From Actinomycetota bacterium (GTDB taxonomy: Bacteria; Actinomycetota; Acidimicrobiia; Acidimicrobiales; Ilumatobacteraceae), in NCBI GenBank assembly GCA_007279905.1, contig QYPH01000026.1:1-38744 (forward strand): a stretch of DNA of 38,744 nucleotides, read 5' to 3'. Under the pieces are notes generated by a model, which did not search any database, had not been told where the DNA came from, and worked only from the letters and a program-made list of their open reading frames with translations. A program made the position numbers and the translations under genes. Of the stretch, positions 22,252-30,418 are shown piece by piece. Within the stretch, counting starts at the first letter, position 1, and each line of letters begins with the position of its first letter.

Positions 22252-23486
22252 TACGCATTGCGCGGAAGCAAGGTGTTTCCTCGCGCAATTCGTCCGAGCC
22301 ACGATGCGCTTGGTCGCGGAGTGCGAACCTGTGTCTTCCAATCAACAGCAACGATTCCAAATGTTGGTCCATAGCCATACATCCACTCGAAGTTGTCCAT
22401 CAGGCTCCAATATGTGTAGCCGCGAATGTCGATCCCGTCGGCAATGCAACTCAACACTCCTTCGAGCGCACCGTGTACGTATTCAATTCGCTCAGCATCA
22501 TCACTTGTTGCAATTCCATTTTCGGTCACGATGATTGGCACGTGGCCTGTTTTTTCCCATGCTCGACGTATACACGCTTCGAGGGCTTGCGGCCTGAACT
22601 CATAGCCCATGATTGTCGTGCGCATGTCGGCGTCGGGCTGTATGCGCCCGTCTTGGTTGAAACGCTCTCGGGTATACGTTTGCACTCCAAAATAGTCGTC
22701 ACCTTTAGCAACTTCTAGAAAGCAGTCTTCTAGACCATCCCATGCCGCATCGCGCTTGCCTACTGCTGCTTCGCGATGAGATTCATCATCCACATTGATG
22801 GTGTATTCCTGCATCGCAAGTGTGATCCCCAAGGGAGCGCTTGAAATTGATTTCACTGCATCGCGCGCCTTCGAGTGCGCCAGACAAAATACTTCATTTA
22901 CTTTGGCACGAGAATCGCGAGACTTTATGCCGGGTGGAAACTCGCCGAGCAAATACCCAATAGTTGAAACCATGTTTGGCTCGTTGATTGTGCACCACTT
23001 GCCAACGCCGTCACCCAATGACTGTGCAACTTTTTCCGAAAATCTTGCAAACAAATCAGCGGTTGATTCATTGATCCAACCACCCTGCGCCGCAACCCAA
23101 CGTGGTGTGGTGAAGTGGTGCAATGTCACAACTGGTGTGACGTTGTGTCGGTGACATGCTTCCAAAACTTTTCGATAGTGATTAATCTCGGCTTGCGAAA
23201 ACTCTCCGTCTTCTGGCTCTATCCGGCTCCATTCAACGCTGAATCGGTAGTTGTCAAAACCCAACTTGGCAAGCATTGCAATATCTTGCTCATACAAGTT
23301 GTAGTGGTCACATGTGTCGCCACTTGGTTCTTTTACGCGAGTTCCAACACGGTGCTCCCACTCCCACCAATCGTTGTTCCAGTTATTGCCTTCCACTTGG
23401 TGGGCTGCCGTGGCAGTACCCCAAGTGAAGCCAGCAGGAAACGCAAGCGGGTTTGATGATGTTGAAGCAGTATTCGCACTTGTCAT
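22251..23486 (-). CDS. Glycoside hydrolase family 1 (beta-glucosidase type)
   Basis: A 411-residue GH1 enzyme. The N-terminal signature FPAGFTWGTATAAHQVEG (from about residue 16), acid/base Glu169 in CTINEPN, and nucleophile Glu322 in IIVTENGIA are all present, with the C-terminal YWSLMDNFEWMYGY binding-site motif. It hydrolyses beta-glucosides, beta-galactosides or related glycosides; it has no signal peptide. Its stop TAG shares a base with the GTG start of the next gene, a methyltransferase, so the two are likely co-translated. The start ATG 23486 lies 8 nt after the -10-like box TAGCGT. At 411 residues it is a little shorter than most GH1 enzymes. Confidence 0.95.
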   Translation of the reverse strand: MTSANTASTSSNPLAFPAGFTWGTATAAHQVEGNNWNNDWWEWEHRVGTRVKEPSGDTCDHYNLYEQDIAMLAKLGFDNYRFSVEWSRIEPEDGEFSQAEINHYRKVLEACHRHNVTPVVTLHHFTTPRWVAAQGGWINESTADLFARFSEKVAQSLGDGVGKWCTINEPNMVSTIGYLLGEFPPGIKSRDSRAKVNEVFCLAHSKARDAVKSISSAPLGITLAMQEYTINVDDESHREAAVGKRDAAWDGLEDCFLEVAKGDDYFGVQTYTRERFNQDGRIQPDADMRTTIMGYEFRPQALEACIRRAWEKTGHVPIIVTENGIATSDDAERIEYVHGALEGVLSCIADGIDIRGYTYWSLMDNFEWMYGYGPTFGIVAVDWKTQVRTPRPSASWLGRIARGNTLLPRNA

Positions 23487-23494
23487 AAAGATTC

Positions 23495-23500
23495 ACGCTA
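23495..23500 (-). promoter_or_regulatory. -10-like box TAGCGT of the GH1 gene
   Basis: On the minus strand TAGCGT ends 8 nt before the ATG at 23486, in the 55-base divergent gap with the thioesterase. A weaker CATTAT (23530-23535) faces the thioesterase, ending 6 nt before its GTG. Confidence 0.5.
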
Positions 23501-23541
23501 GTCGGGCACACACACCCGCCTATTGCTGGCATTATGAAAGG

Positions 23542-24393
23542 GTGAGTAAACCCCTTCAAGACCTGATTACGTTGCTCGATCTCGAAACCATTGAGGTCAA
23601 TATTTTTCGAGGGCAATCACCCGACGAAAATCGCCAACGAGTATTTGGTGGTCAAGTAGCTGGTCAGGCACTCGTTGCTGCTGCTCGCACGATTGACGAA
23701 CCGGGCCGCATGGTGCACTCGTTGCACGCTTATTTTTTGCGACCAGGCGACCCTGGTGTGCCGATTCTGTACGAAGTCGACCGCATTCGTGACGGCAAGA
23801 GTTTTTCAACACGCCGAGTTGTGGCGATTCAACACGGCAAAGCGATCTTTAATGTGCAGGCCAGTTTTCAAAAACCAGAAACTGGACTCGAATATCACAT
23901 TGCGATGCCAACCGATGTTCCATCCCCCGAATCACTTCCCGACTTCAAAGCGTTGATGGAACCGTATAGAGAAAAGCTCGGAGATTGGTACGACCGACCA
24001 CGACCAATTGACATGCGTTATGTAGATGGCAATCCATTTACGCGCAGAGGCAATCCGCAACCCGGCCAACGAGTATGGTTTCGCACCGACGGAAAACTTC
24101 CGGACGACAACGTGTTGCACGCTTGCATCGTTACCTATGCAAGCGACATGACGTTGCTCGACTCTGCGCTCTTGCCACATGGCCGATCACTTGCAGACGG
24201 ATCACTTCAACTTGCAAGCCTCGACCATGCGATGTGGTTTCATCGTGAGTTTCGCGCAGACGATTGGCTGCTGTATCAACAGTCTTCGATTTCGACTTCA
24301 AATTCTCGCGGAATGGCTGAGGGTCATATTTTTACCCAAGACGGAAAACTTGTTGTCACGGTGGTGCAAGAAGGACTTGCTCGCCTTATCTAG
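23542..24393 (+). CDS. tesB: Acyl-CoA thioesterase II
   Basis: A 283-residue TesB with two hot-dog domains. The N-terminal one holds RVFGGQVAGQALVAAART and SLHAYFLRPGDP; the C-terminal one holds TYASDMTLLDSALLPHG with the catalytic Asp, SLDHAMWFHREF and VVTVVQEGLAR with the conserved Gln. It hydrolyses medium- and long-chain acyl-CoA to free fatty acid and CoA. The frame is open further upstream, but homology begins at VSKPLQDLITLLDLE, so GTG 23542 is the start. It ends tail-to-tail with mreB, overlapping by 4 bases. Confidence 0.95.
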   Translation: MSKPLQDLITLLDLETIEVNIFRGQSPDENRQRVFGGQVAGQALVAAARTIDEPGRMVHSLHAYFLRPGDPGVPILYEVDRIRDGKSFSTRRVVAIQHGKAIFNVQASFQKPETGLEYHIAMPTDVPSPESLPDFKALMEPYREKLGDWYDRPRPIDMRYVDGNPFTRRGNPQPGQRVWFRTDGKLPDDNVLHACIVTYASDMTLLDSALLPHGRSLADGSLQLASLDHAMWFHREFRADDWLLYQQSSISTSNSRGMAEGHIFTQDGKLVVTVVQEGLARLI

Positions 24394-25394
24394 CGGCGTG
24401 AGTCCATGAACAACCCGCGAAGGGCTGCAAAGTTTTCGACGCAGTGACCAGCACCAAGCACAACTGCTTCAAGGGGTTCTGTCGACATATTGACTGGCAC
24501 TTGTGTGTCGCGCTCGATACGCCGTGCCAAACCGCGCAACATCGAACCACCGCCTACGAGGTACATTCCGCGAGTAAGAAAATCTTGCGACAGTTCCGGT
24601 GGAGCAGAGGCCAGACAACGAATCACCGAGTTGACCATCTGGGTCACAACATCATCAATCGCTACACGAATTTCGCTCGATGTCAGCACCACCGTCTTTG
24701 GCAATCCTGAAACAAGATCGCGACCACGCACCTCGGCATCGCGGTCTTCCGGCGTAGCCATTGCGCTACCAATCGAGATCTTGATCTCTTCTGCCGTGCG
24801 CTCGCCGATTGCAAGACCATGTTCGCGTCGCACATATGACTGAATCGCAGCATCAATGTCAAAACTCCCAACACGCACAGCCTCAAGTGCAACAATTCCA
24901 CCGAGGCTAATGACAGCAGTTTCGGTGGTACCGCCACCGATGTCAATGACGAGGTTGCCAACAGGCTCATTGATTGGCAAGTCGGCACCGATGGCAGCCG
25001 CCATTGGTTGTTCGAGCAATTGTGCATCGGCAGCGCCTGCGCGACGAGTCGCGTCGGTTACTGCGCGTCGCTCCACCTCGGTAATAGCCGACGGCACACA
25101 AATCAGCACCTTGGGTCGCGAAAATCGTGAAACACCGGCGCGTTGTAGCAACAGCCTGATCATCTTTTCAGTAATTTCAAAGTCGGTAATTGCGCCACCG
25201 CGGAGAGGGCGCACTGCAACGATGTACCCCGGTGTGCGACCGATCATGCTCCAGGCTTCTTGGCCAGTGGCGAGCACCTCGCCCGTGCGCTTATTGACAG
25301 CGATCACGGAAGGTTCGTTAATAACAATGCCGCGCCCCTCCATATACACAAGGGTGTTGGCAGTGCCGAGGTCGATTGCTAAGTCGCGTGCCAC
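24390..25394 (-). CDS. mreB: Rod-shape-determining protein MreB (actin-like)
   Basis: A 334-residue MreB/Mbl. ATPase motifs of the actin fold are clear: phosphate 1 DLGTANTLVYM near residue 7, phosphate 2 VIDIGGGTTETAVISLGGI near 148 and the adenosine motif YLVGGGSMLRGLARRI near 284. MreB filaments direct lateral cell-wall synthesis. No mreC, mreD or rodA gene is adjacent; instead it follows moaE and a small membrane protein on the same strand. GTG 25394 is preceded by AGAAGG, a good ribosome binding site lying in the end of the small gene. Confidence 0.95.
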   Translation of the reverse strand: MARDLAIDLGTANTLVYMEGRGIVINEPSVIAVNKRTGEVLATGQEAWSMIGRTPGYIVAVRPLRGGAITDFEITEKMIRLLLQRAGVSRFSRPKVLICVPSAITEVERRAVTDATRRAGAADAQLLEQPMAAAIGADLPINEPVGNLVIDIGGGTTETAVISLGGIVALEAVRVGSFDIDAAIQSYVRREHGLAIGERTAEEIKISIGSAMATPEDRDAEVRGRDLVSGLPKTVVLTSSEIRVAIDDVVTQMVNSVIRCLASAPPELSQDFLTRGMYLVGGGSMLRGLARRIERDTQVPVNMSTEPLEAVVLGAGHCVENFAALRGLFMDSRR

Positions 25395-25400
25395 TTTGGT

Positions 25401-25616
25401 CTACCTTCTGCCCTGTTTGGTCGAATGATCTTTTAATTGTTGACGCACATGAGCGCGCGAGTCATCGGAAAGAGCGTCCAAATGGCGACGAAATGCAACC
25501 ATTCCGTTATTGCGTGTTGCGTTGCGTGACTCTTGCAGCAGCATCACTACGAGAGTTGATGCAGAGACCACAGAGATTGCCGCAAACAGAAATGAAAAAC
25601 TTGAGAGCGCAATCAT
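25401..25616 (-). CDS. Small single-pass membrane protein, unknown function
   Basis: A 71-residue protein starting MIALSSFSFLFAAISVVSAS. The first 28 residues form one long hydrophobic helix, likely a membrane anchor, and the rest (RNATRNNGMVAFRRHLDALSDDSRAHVRQQLKDHS) is a charged, probably helical, tail. I do not recognise a family. Its ATG overlaps the moaE stop (TGATG), and it ends 6 bases before mreB, whose ribosome binding site lies in its last codons. That tight packing argues it is a real gene and may link to MreB function, for example as a membrane partner, but this is a guess. Confidence 0.7.
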   Translation of the reverse strand: MIALSSFSFLFAAISVVSASTLVVMLLQESRNATRNNGMVAFRRHLDALSDDSRAHVRQQLKDHSTKQGRR

Positions 25617-26125
25617 CAACCGGCGCTCGCTTTGTGCTGTGGGGCATTTGCAACTTGATCAACAGTTGTTACGTGTTGCGCACCGAGCGCCCAGTCACTT
25701 CCGGTTGCCCATGCTTCACGTTTCCAAATTGGCACTGTCGCTTTCAACGCGTCGATGCCAAATCGTGCTGCTTCAAATGCTTCGGGTCGATGCGGAGCAG
25801 AGACCACAACAAGCACCGATGACTCACCCAGCTTGAGGTCGCCAACTCGATGGATGAGAGCAATTCTGCCCAAGTCGCTCCACTGATTTTTCATCTCGGA
25901 GACAATTTCGCGACACTTTGGAATGACCTCTTCCTCAAATGCCTCGTAACTGAGTGTGTGCACGCCAGTGCGACCCTCAGAATAATTGCGCACAGTGCCC
26001 GAAAACAGCACCACTGCCCCGCATGTATCGGTCACTGACCAGTCATAGACCGCACCCACATCAAGTTTGGAAGCAGTGATTTCAAGCCACACGTTGCTGT
26101 CGGCAGAAAATTCTCGATGAAGCAT
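25616..26125 (-). CDS. moaE: Molybdopterin synthase catalytic subunit MoaE
   Basis: A 169-residue MoaE. GAVVLFSGTVRNYSEGR near residue 36, the IHRVGDLKLGE motif near 91, VSAPHRPEAFEA near 108 and the catalytic-lysine segment PIWKREAWATG (Lys135) are all present. With thiocarboxylated MoaD it inserts dithiolene sulfur into precursor Z to form molybdopterin. ATG 26125 begins at the family N-terminus and sits 7 nt after the -10-like TACGCT; the frame is open further upstream but without similarity. No other moa gene is in the window. It leads the moaE / small membrane protein / mreB unit. Confidence 0.93.
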   Translation of the reverse strand: MLHREFSADSNVWLEITASKLDVGAVYDWSVTDTCGAVVLFSGTVRNYSEGRTGVHTLSYEAFEEEVIPKCREIVSEMKNQWSDLGRIALIHRVGDLKLGESSVLVVVSAPHRPEAFEAARFGIDALKATVPIWKREAWATGSDWALGAQHVTTVDQVANAPQHKASAG

Positions 26126-26132
26126 CGCTTTC

Positions 26133-26138
26133 AGCGTA
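26133..26138 (-). promoter_or_regulatory. -10-like box TACGCT of the moaE unit
   Basis: On the minus strand TACGCT ends 7 nt before the moaE ATG, in the 66-base divergent gap with the DUF2342 gene. Confidence 0.5.
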
Positions 26139-26177
26139 CCCCAGGTTTGTGGATGGCCATTTAGTTTAAAGTTTTTA

Positions 26178-26183
26178 TAGGCT
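26178..26183 (+). promoter_or_regulatory. -10-like box TAGGCT of the DUF2342 gene
   Basis: TAGGCT ends 8 nt before GTG 26192. The same hexamer at the same spacing precedes gatC. Confidence 0.5.
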
Positions 26184-26191
26184 TTAGACCA

Positions 26192-27418
26192 GTGAGCAAC
26201 GACCCCGACGAACAACCATTTGCTGGAATCCCACTTTTTGGCGATCTTGCAAAGGCAATGGCTAGTCAAGGGCCACTGCAGTGGGACATTGCGCGTCAAG
26301 TAGCCATCTCGACTGCAACGAATGGCACCAACACCGAAGCAAATGTTGATCCATCGTCTCGAGTGAGCCTCGAGCAACTCGCACCAATTGCCGACATGCA
26401 TGTGCGCAATTACACCGGGTTAACTACCGGCAGTGGCAGCGATGCTGGCACCGCGCTTCCCAACATTGTTGTCACCAATCACTCGACATGGGTACACCAC
26501 ACGCTCGAGTCGTATAAGCCGCTCTTCACTCAACTGGCAACTGCCTTAAGCAATCCAAGCGTTGAAGCACCGCAGCCAGGCACCGAACTTGATAGAGACA
26601 CCGACGCAGACACCGACCAAATTGCTTCGATGCTGGCATCGCTCAACAAGATGATGGCACCAGCGATGATGGGCATGTCGATCGGGTCAATGATCGGGCA
26701 ACTCTCACTACGAGCTTTCGGACAATACGACTTACCGATCCCGCGCGAACCGAAAAACCAACTTCTTCTTGTCGCTAGCAATATTGAACAATTTGCAAAC
26801 GACTGGAGCATCGCGGTCGATGACATGCGCATGTGGGTGTTGGTGCACGAACTCACGTCGCATGCAGTTTTAAGTGTTGACCATGTTCGCACAACAATCA
26901 ACGAACAAATTGGAAAATACATCGCAGGTTTTCGCCCGAATCCAAATGCGCTGATGGACCGACTCACCACAATGGATCTTGGAACGAGCGATCCAATGGC
27001 GATGATGCAAAAAATGCTCACTGACCCCACCATTATTTTGGGTGCGGTGCGCTCGCCGGAACAGATGCGTCAAGCACCCGTACTAGACGCGATGATCGCT
27101 TCGATCATCGGCTACATAGACCACAGTGTGGACGCAATTTCGTCACTGGTTTTGGGTGGCGGTGCGCAGATTGCAGAAGCAGTGCGCAGACGGCGTGTTG
27201 AATCTGCTCCCCATGACTCATTTGTTGAGCAGCTGCTGGGCTTGAGGCTCACCCGAACACAGGTCGAGCGAGGACATGCTTTTGCCACGGGCGTCACCGA
27301 GCGAGCAGGACACGACGGACTCGTCCAACTCTTTTCACGGGCGGGCAACTTGCCAACACCAAACGAGCTAGATGCTCCTGGGCTTTGGCTTGCTCGCATT
27401 GAGCTGCAAGACAAATAG
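26192..27418 (+). CDS. DUF2342 / zincin-like protein with altered zinc motif
   Basis: A 408-residue protein that resembles the actinobacterial DUF2342 family, annotated as putative zinc-dependent metalloproteases or hydrolases. Family-like parts are the acidic, variable N-terminal third, a MMAPAMMGMSIGSMIGQLS segment near residue 154, FANDWSIAVDDMRMWVLVHELTSHAVL near 201-227 and the RRRRVESAPHDSFVEQLLGL region near 336. The metal motif is unusual: it reads His219-Glu-Leu-Thr-Ser-His224, so the second His is one place too far for a standard HExxH. The protein may therefore not bind zinc normally. GTG 26192 is supported by TAGGCT 8 nt upstream. The last 51 bases are antisense to the end of the MFS gene. 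Confidence 0.8.
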   Translation: MSNDPDEQPFAGIPLFGDLAKAMASQGPLQWDIARQVAISTATNGTNTEANVDPSSRVSLEQLAPIADMHVRNYTGLTTGSGSDAGTALPNIVVTNHSTWVHHTLESYKPLFTQLATALSNPSVEAPQPGTELDRDTDADTDQIASMLASLNKMMAPAMMGMSIGSMIGQLSLRAFGQYDLPIPREPKNQLLLVASNIEQFANDWSIAVDDMRMWVLVHELTSHAVLSVDHVRTTINEQIGKYIAGFRPNPNALMDRLTTMDLGTSDPMAMMQKMLTDPTIILGAVRSPEQMRQAPVLDAMIASIIGYIDHSVDAISSLVLGGGAQIAEAVRRRRVESAPHDSFVEQLLGLRLTRTQVERGHAFATGVTERAGHDGLVQLFSRAGNLPTPNELDAPGLWLARIELQDK

Positions 27419-28519
27419 CAGTGACGCGACTGCAGAACCAACACCGACAATCATAAAGCCAACAGCACCTGGCGGTGTTGCAATGACTGCAAGTAGTCCG
27501 GCAACGACCCAAGCGATTTGATTCCGAGTTTCATATCGCACAAATGCTCGTGCACGGTTGGCATCTGGTGCCTTCGCCTGCACAAAAGACTCAAATGCAA
27601 GTCGTCCGATGGCCCCGACGCCGTTGACGACACCAGCCAAAACAATTCCGGCCGTAATTCCACCAAAGTACCCCGCCACTAAACCGCCAAGACAAACACT
27701 TGCAACGCACAATTTAAGCATCATTTGTTCATGAATTCGTCGACGCAATAGCGGGCCAACCGCATTTCCAAGGAAGGTGCTCAACGAGCACACCGCAACC
27801 GCTAGACCAAACCATGCAGTACCAGCTTTCTGATCACGCAACCAGAAAGCAAGATGGAAAAACATAAATCCAACTGCTGCGCGAAGTGCAAGCATCACAA
27901 ATGCTGCCTGGACTATTTGCGGTGCGTGAAGCTCGTGTTTTTCAATCTCCTGCATCGTGTTTGGAACTGCTGCAACATGTCGTGGCAAAGCAAGTGCGGC
28001 TACGCCTGCACATGCAAATGCACAAGCCGACAATCCGAGCGACAGTCTTGTGTCTATAAGTTGCAACAACACAGCTGGTGCACCACCCAAAAAACCAACC
28101 ACGCTCGTGAGCCGACCAAGTTTGCCATTTGCAGCCATCAATTGTTCATCACTGTCTACAACAGTTGGCATGATTGCCGAGCGGGACACTCCGTACGTCT
28201 TGGCTAGCACGAGCGATAAAAATGCAAGCGGAAATAGTGCAAGTGAGTTCAGCCACTTCATCATCGCTATCAACACCAACGCGCGCATCACCCCCACGAG
28301 ACAAACGGTGATGCGTCGTCCTCCTGGTAAGCGATCGATGTATGGACCAATAATCGGAGCGAGCACCGCAAACGGAGCCAGACTGATCGCCAAAAACAAA
28401 ATGACTTTTGAGCGCGCCGCATCGGGGCTGATGGATAAGAACAGCGAGTCGGCAAGTGAAACAGCGAGTGCTGCTTCACCAACCACCATCAAGATGTGCA
28501 CACGAGACAGCCGCGTCAA
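27368..28519 (-). CDS. MFS-type transporter
   Basis: A 383-residue integral membrane protein with about 11-12 hydrophobic helices. It has the MFS loop 2-3 motif in the form IIGPYIDRLPGGRR near residue 55 and a similar conserved loop PLLRRRIHEQMM near 255. It looks like a drug or metabolite exporter family member; the substrate is unknown. It lies 41 bases after the regX3-like gene on the same strand, so it may be the last gene of the phoU-senX3-regX3 unit. The start is TTG 28519, with no clear ribosome binding site; ATG at residue 11 is possible. It overlaps the end of the DUF2342 gene by 51 bases. Confidence 0.88.
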   Translation of the reverse strand: MTRLSRVHILMVVGEAALAVSLADSLFLSISPDAARSKVILFLAISLAPFAVLAPIIGPYIDRLPGGRRITVCLVGVMRALVLIAMMKWLNSLALFPLAFLSLVLAKTYGVSRSAIMPTVVDSDEQLMAANGKLGRLTSVVGFLGGAPAVLLQLIDTRLSLGLSACAFACAGVAALALPRHVAAVPNTMQEIEKHELHAPQIVQAAFVMLALRAAVGFMFFHLAFWLRDQKAGTAWFGLAVAVCSLSTFLGNAVGPLLRRRIHEQMMLKLCVASVCLGGLVAGYFGGITAGIVLAGVVNGVGAIGRLAFESFVQAKAPDANRARAFVRYETRNQIAWVVAGLLAVIATPPGAVGFMIVGVGSAVASLLFVLQLNASKPKPRSI

Positions 28520-28560
28520 GGGACTCGACGGTGCGAGTCCGGTTTGTCGATTGTGTTTTG

Positions 28561-29280
28561 CTATGCGCTCATTTTCTCATATTTGTAGCCAAGGCCACGG
28601 ATGGTCACCAACCGAGTTGGATCTGCTGGCTGTGTTTCAATCTTGCTGCGCAAGCGCTTGATGTGCACATCGAGCGTCTTTGTGTCGCCGTAATAATCGG
28701 TGCCCCACACTCTGTCAATCAATGTTTCACGAGTCAGCACGCGTCCAGCATTGGCGATGAGCACGTAGAGCAACTCAAACTCTTTGAGTGGCAGTTTGGT
28801 CACTTCGCCACGTACCGTCACCACGTGTTGTTCTGGATCAATTGCAACATCACCAATCGAAACGGTCCCGATGCCAACTTCGTCGATTTCGGTAGGTGTG
28901 AGTGAGCTACGACGCAAGGCTGCACGGATGCGCGCAACGAGTTCTCGCAAACGATATGGCTTGACAATGTAGTCATCTGCTCCAACCTCAAGACCAATCA
29001 CTGTGTCAATTTCAGATCCCTTTGCCGAAACCATGATGATTGGCACTTGGCTCTTTTTGCGAATTTCGCGACACACATCGGTTCCCGAAACTTTTGGCAA
29101 CATCACGTCTAGCAAAATGATGTCTGGGTTTATTTTTTCAAACATCGATAGCGCCTCGGCACCATCGTGTGCAATGCTCACCCTAAATCCTTCGCGCTTC
29201 AAACCAATATCGAGTGCTTCGATGAATGACTCTTCGTCTTCGACTACCAATACCATTGGTAGTTCAGTTGGCTGGCTCAT
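28561..29280 (-). CDS. regX3: OmpR-family response regulator, RegX3/PhoB-like
   Basis: A 239-residue response regulator. The receiver domain (about 8-122) has the acidic pocket VVEDEE, phosphoacceptor Asp58 in ILLDVMLPK, and the switch Lys in YIVKPYRLREL. The C-terminal winged helix (about 140-236) includes LPLKEFELLYVLIANAGRVL and TKTLDVHIKRLRSKI, which contact DNA. It sits directly after a SenX3-like kinase and a phoU gene, the set that controls phosphate starvation in mycobacteria. Its start overlaps the end of the kinase gene by 17 bases, so the two are coupled. Confidence 0.92.
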   Translation of the reverse strand: MSQPTELPMVLVVEDEESFIEALDIGLKREGFRVSIAHDGAEALSMFEKINPDIILLDVMLPKVSGTDVCREIRKKSQVPIIMVSAKGSEIDTVIGLEVGADDYIVKPYRLRELVARIRAALRRSSLTPTEIDEVGIGTVSIGDVAIDPEQHVVTVRGEVTKLPLKEFELLYVLIANAGRVLTRETLIDRVWGTDYYGDTKTLDVHIKRLRSKIETQPADPTRLVTIRGLGYKYEKMSA

Positions 29281-30403
29281 GTGTCATTTCCTTTGGTCGG
29301 GGTAATACAACAGTAAAAGTGGCGCCTTCGCCTTCGTGTGAATGCACTTCGATTTTGCCGCCATGATTATCTACAACGTGTTTCACAATTGATAAACCCA
29401 GACCGGTGCCGCCCGTTGATCTGCTTCGCGCACGGTCGACGCGGTAAAACCGCTCAAAGATCCGCTCATGATCTTTTGGTGCAATGCCCAATCCTTGATC
29501 GACAACTGCGACAGAGACAAAATCTTGAGCCGCAGTCTCAACAATTTTTACTGAGTGATTTGGCTCACTGTATTTGATGGCATTCTCGACCAAGTTTGAA
29601 AAAGCCGAGACCAGCTGGCTCCGATCACCCAACACCTCTGCATCACTCTGTCCACTGATTAAGAGCTCAACATTGCGTCGATGCGCGTTGTCCTTGAGTA
29701 AAGCAACGACCTCTCGCACAACATTCGAGATGTTAACTCTGCCCCACTCAGATGAACTTCCAAACTCAATTCTCGAGAGATCCAGCAAGTCATCAACAAT
29801 TCCTGCCATCCGAAACGATTCGCGCACAATTCTTTCGGCAAGTTGTCTTATGACTAATGGGTCGGTTTCGTCCATCATCGTGTCACCGAGTGCAGCGATA
29901 CCACCGATTGGGGTTTTCAATTCGTGGCTGAGGTTTGCAACGAAATCTGTGCGCACGGTATCAATACGCACACGGTCGGTTGTGTCTTCGATGGTTACGA
30001 CAACCCCAACGTCATCCAACTTTTGTGAATGCAAGTTGAAGTAGCGCACTGGCGGCCCAGCAACTTGAAACGACTTACTCTGCTCTCCCGCCGCCAATGT
30101 CTCTTTCACCAGCACTTCAACGGCTTCGTCAACAAGCACGTCAACATGTCGAACACCTGTTATTTCTCGGGCGATTTTGTTTCGCAACAGGTTGTTTGAA
30201 CCCGTGCGACTGATCACTACTCCGATTGGCAGAAAATCAAATGCGCTCAACAACTGCGCGTCAACGACTGGCGTTGGTGCCTCAGTGGCCACAGTCTGCA
30301 ATGGCGAAACGGCGCCGCCTTGCGCACCGTATTTCTTGGCAATGATCGTCCCAATGAGCACTCCAACCAAGCTGCATACGACAATCCAGACGGCTGTCAT
30401 CAT
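29264..30403 (-). CDS. senX3: Sensor histidine kinase, SenX3/PhoR-like
   Basis: A 379-residue kinase. One membrane helix at about residues 4-22 is followed by a cytosolic PAS-like domain (about 50-145) and the dimerisation domain with phospho-His160 in NLSHELKTPIGG. The ATP-binding domain shows the N box LVENAIKYSE, G1 VDQGLGIAP, F box FERFYRV and G2 GGTGLGLSIV. A single N-terminal helix without a large extracellular sensor is like SenX3, which takes its signal through PhoU and the Pst system. The start is one of two tandem ATGs (30403 or 30400), 15 bases after phoU. Confidence 0.92.
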   Translation of the reverse strand: MMTAVWIVVCSLVGVLIGTIIAKKYGAQGGAVSPLQTVATEAPTPVVDAQLLSAFDFLPIGVVISRTGSNNLLRNKIAREITGVRHVDVLVDEAVEVLVKETLAAGEQSKSFQVAGPPVRYFNLHSQKLDDVGVVVTIEDTTDRVRIDTVRTDFVANLSHELKTPIGGIAALGDTMMDETDPLVIRQLAERIVRESFRMAGIVDDLLDLSRIEFGSSSEWGRVNISNVVREVVALLKDNAHRRNVELLISGQSDAEVLGDRSQLVSAFSNLVENAIKYSEPNHSVKIVETAAQDFVSVAVVDQGLGIAPKDHERIFERFYRVDRARSRSTGGTGLGLSIVKHVVDNHGGKIEVHSHEGEGATFTVVLPRPKEMTHEPAN

Positions 30404-30418
30404 GCCTTAATTCGGCTG

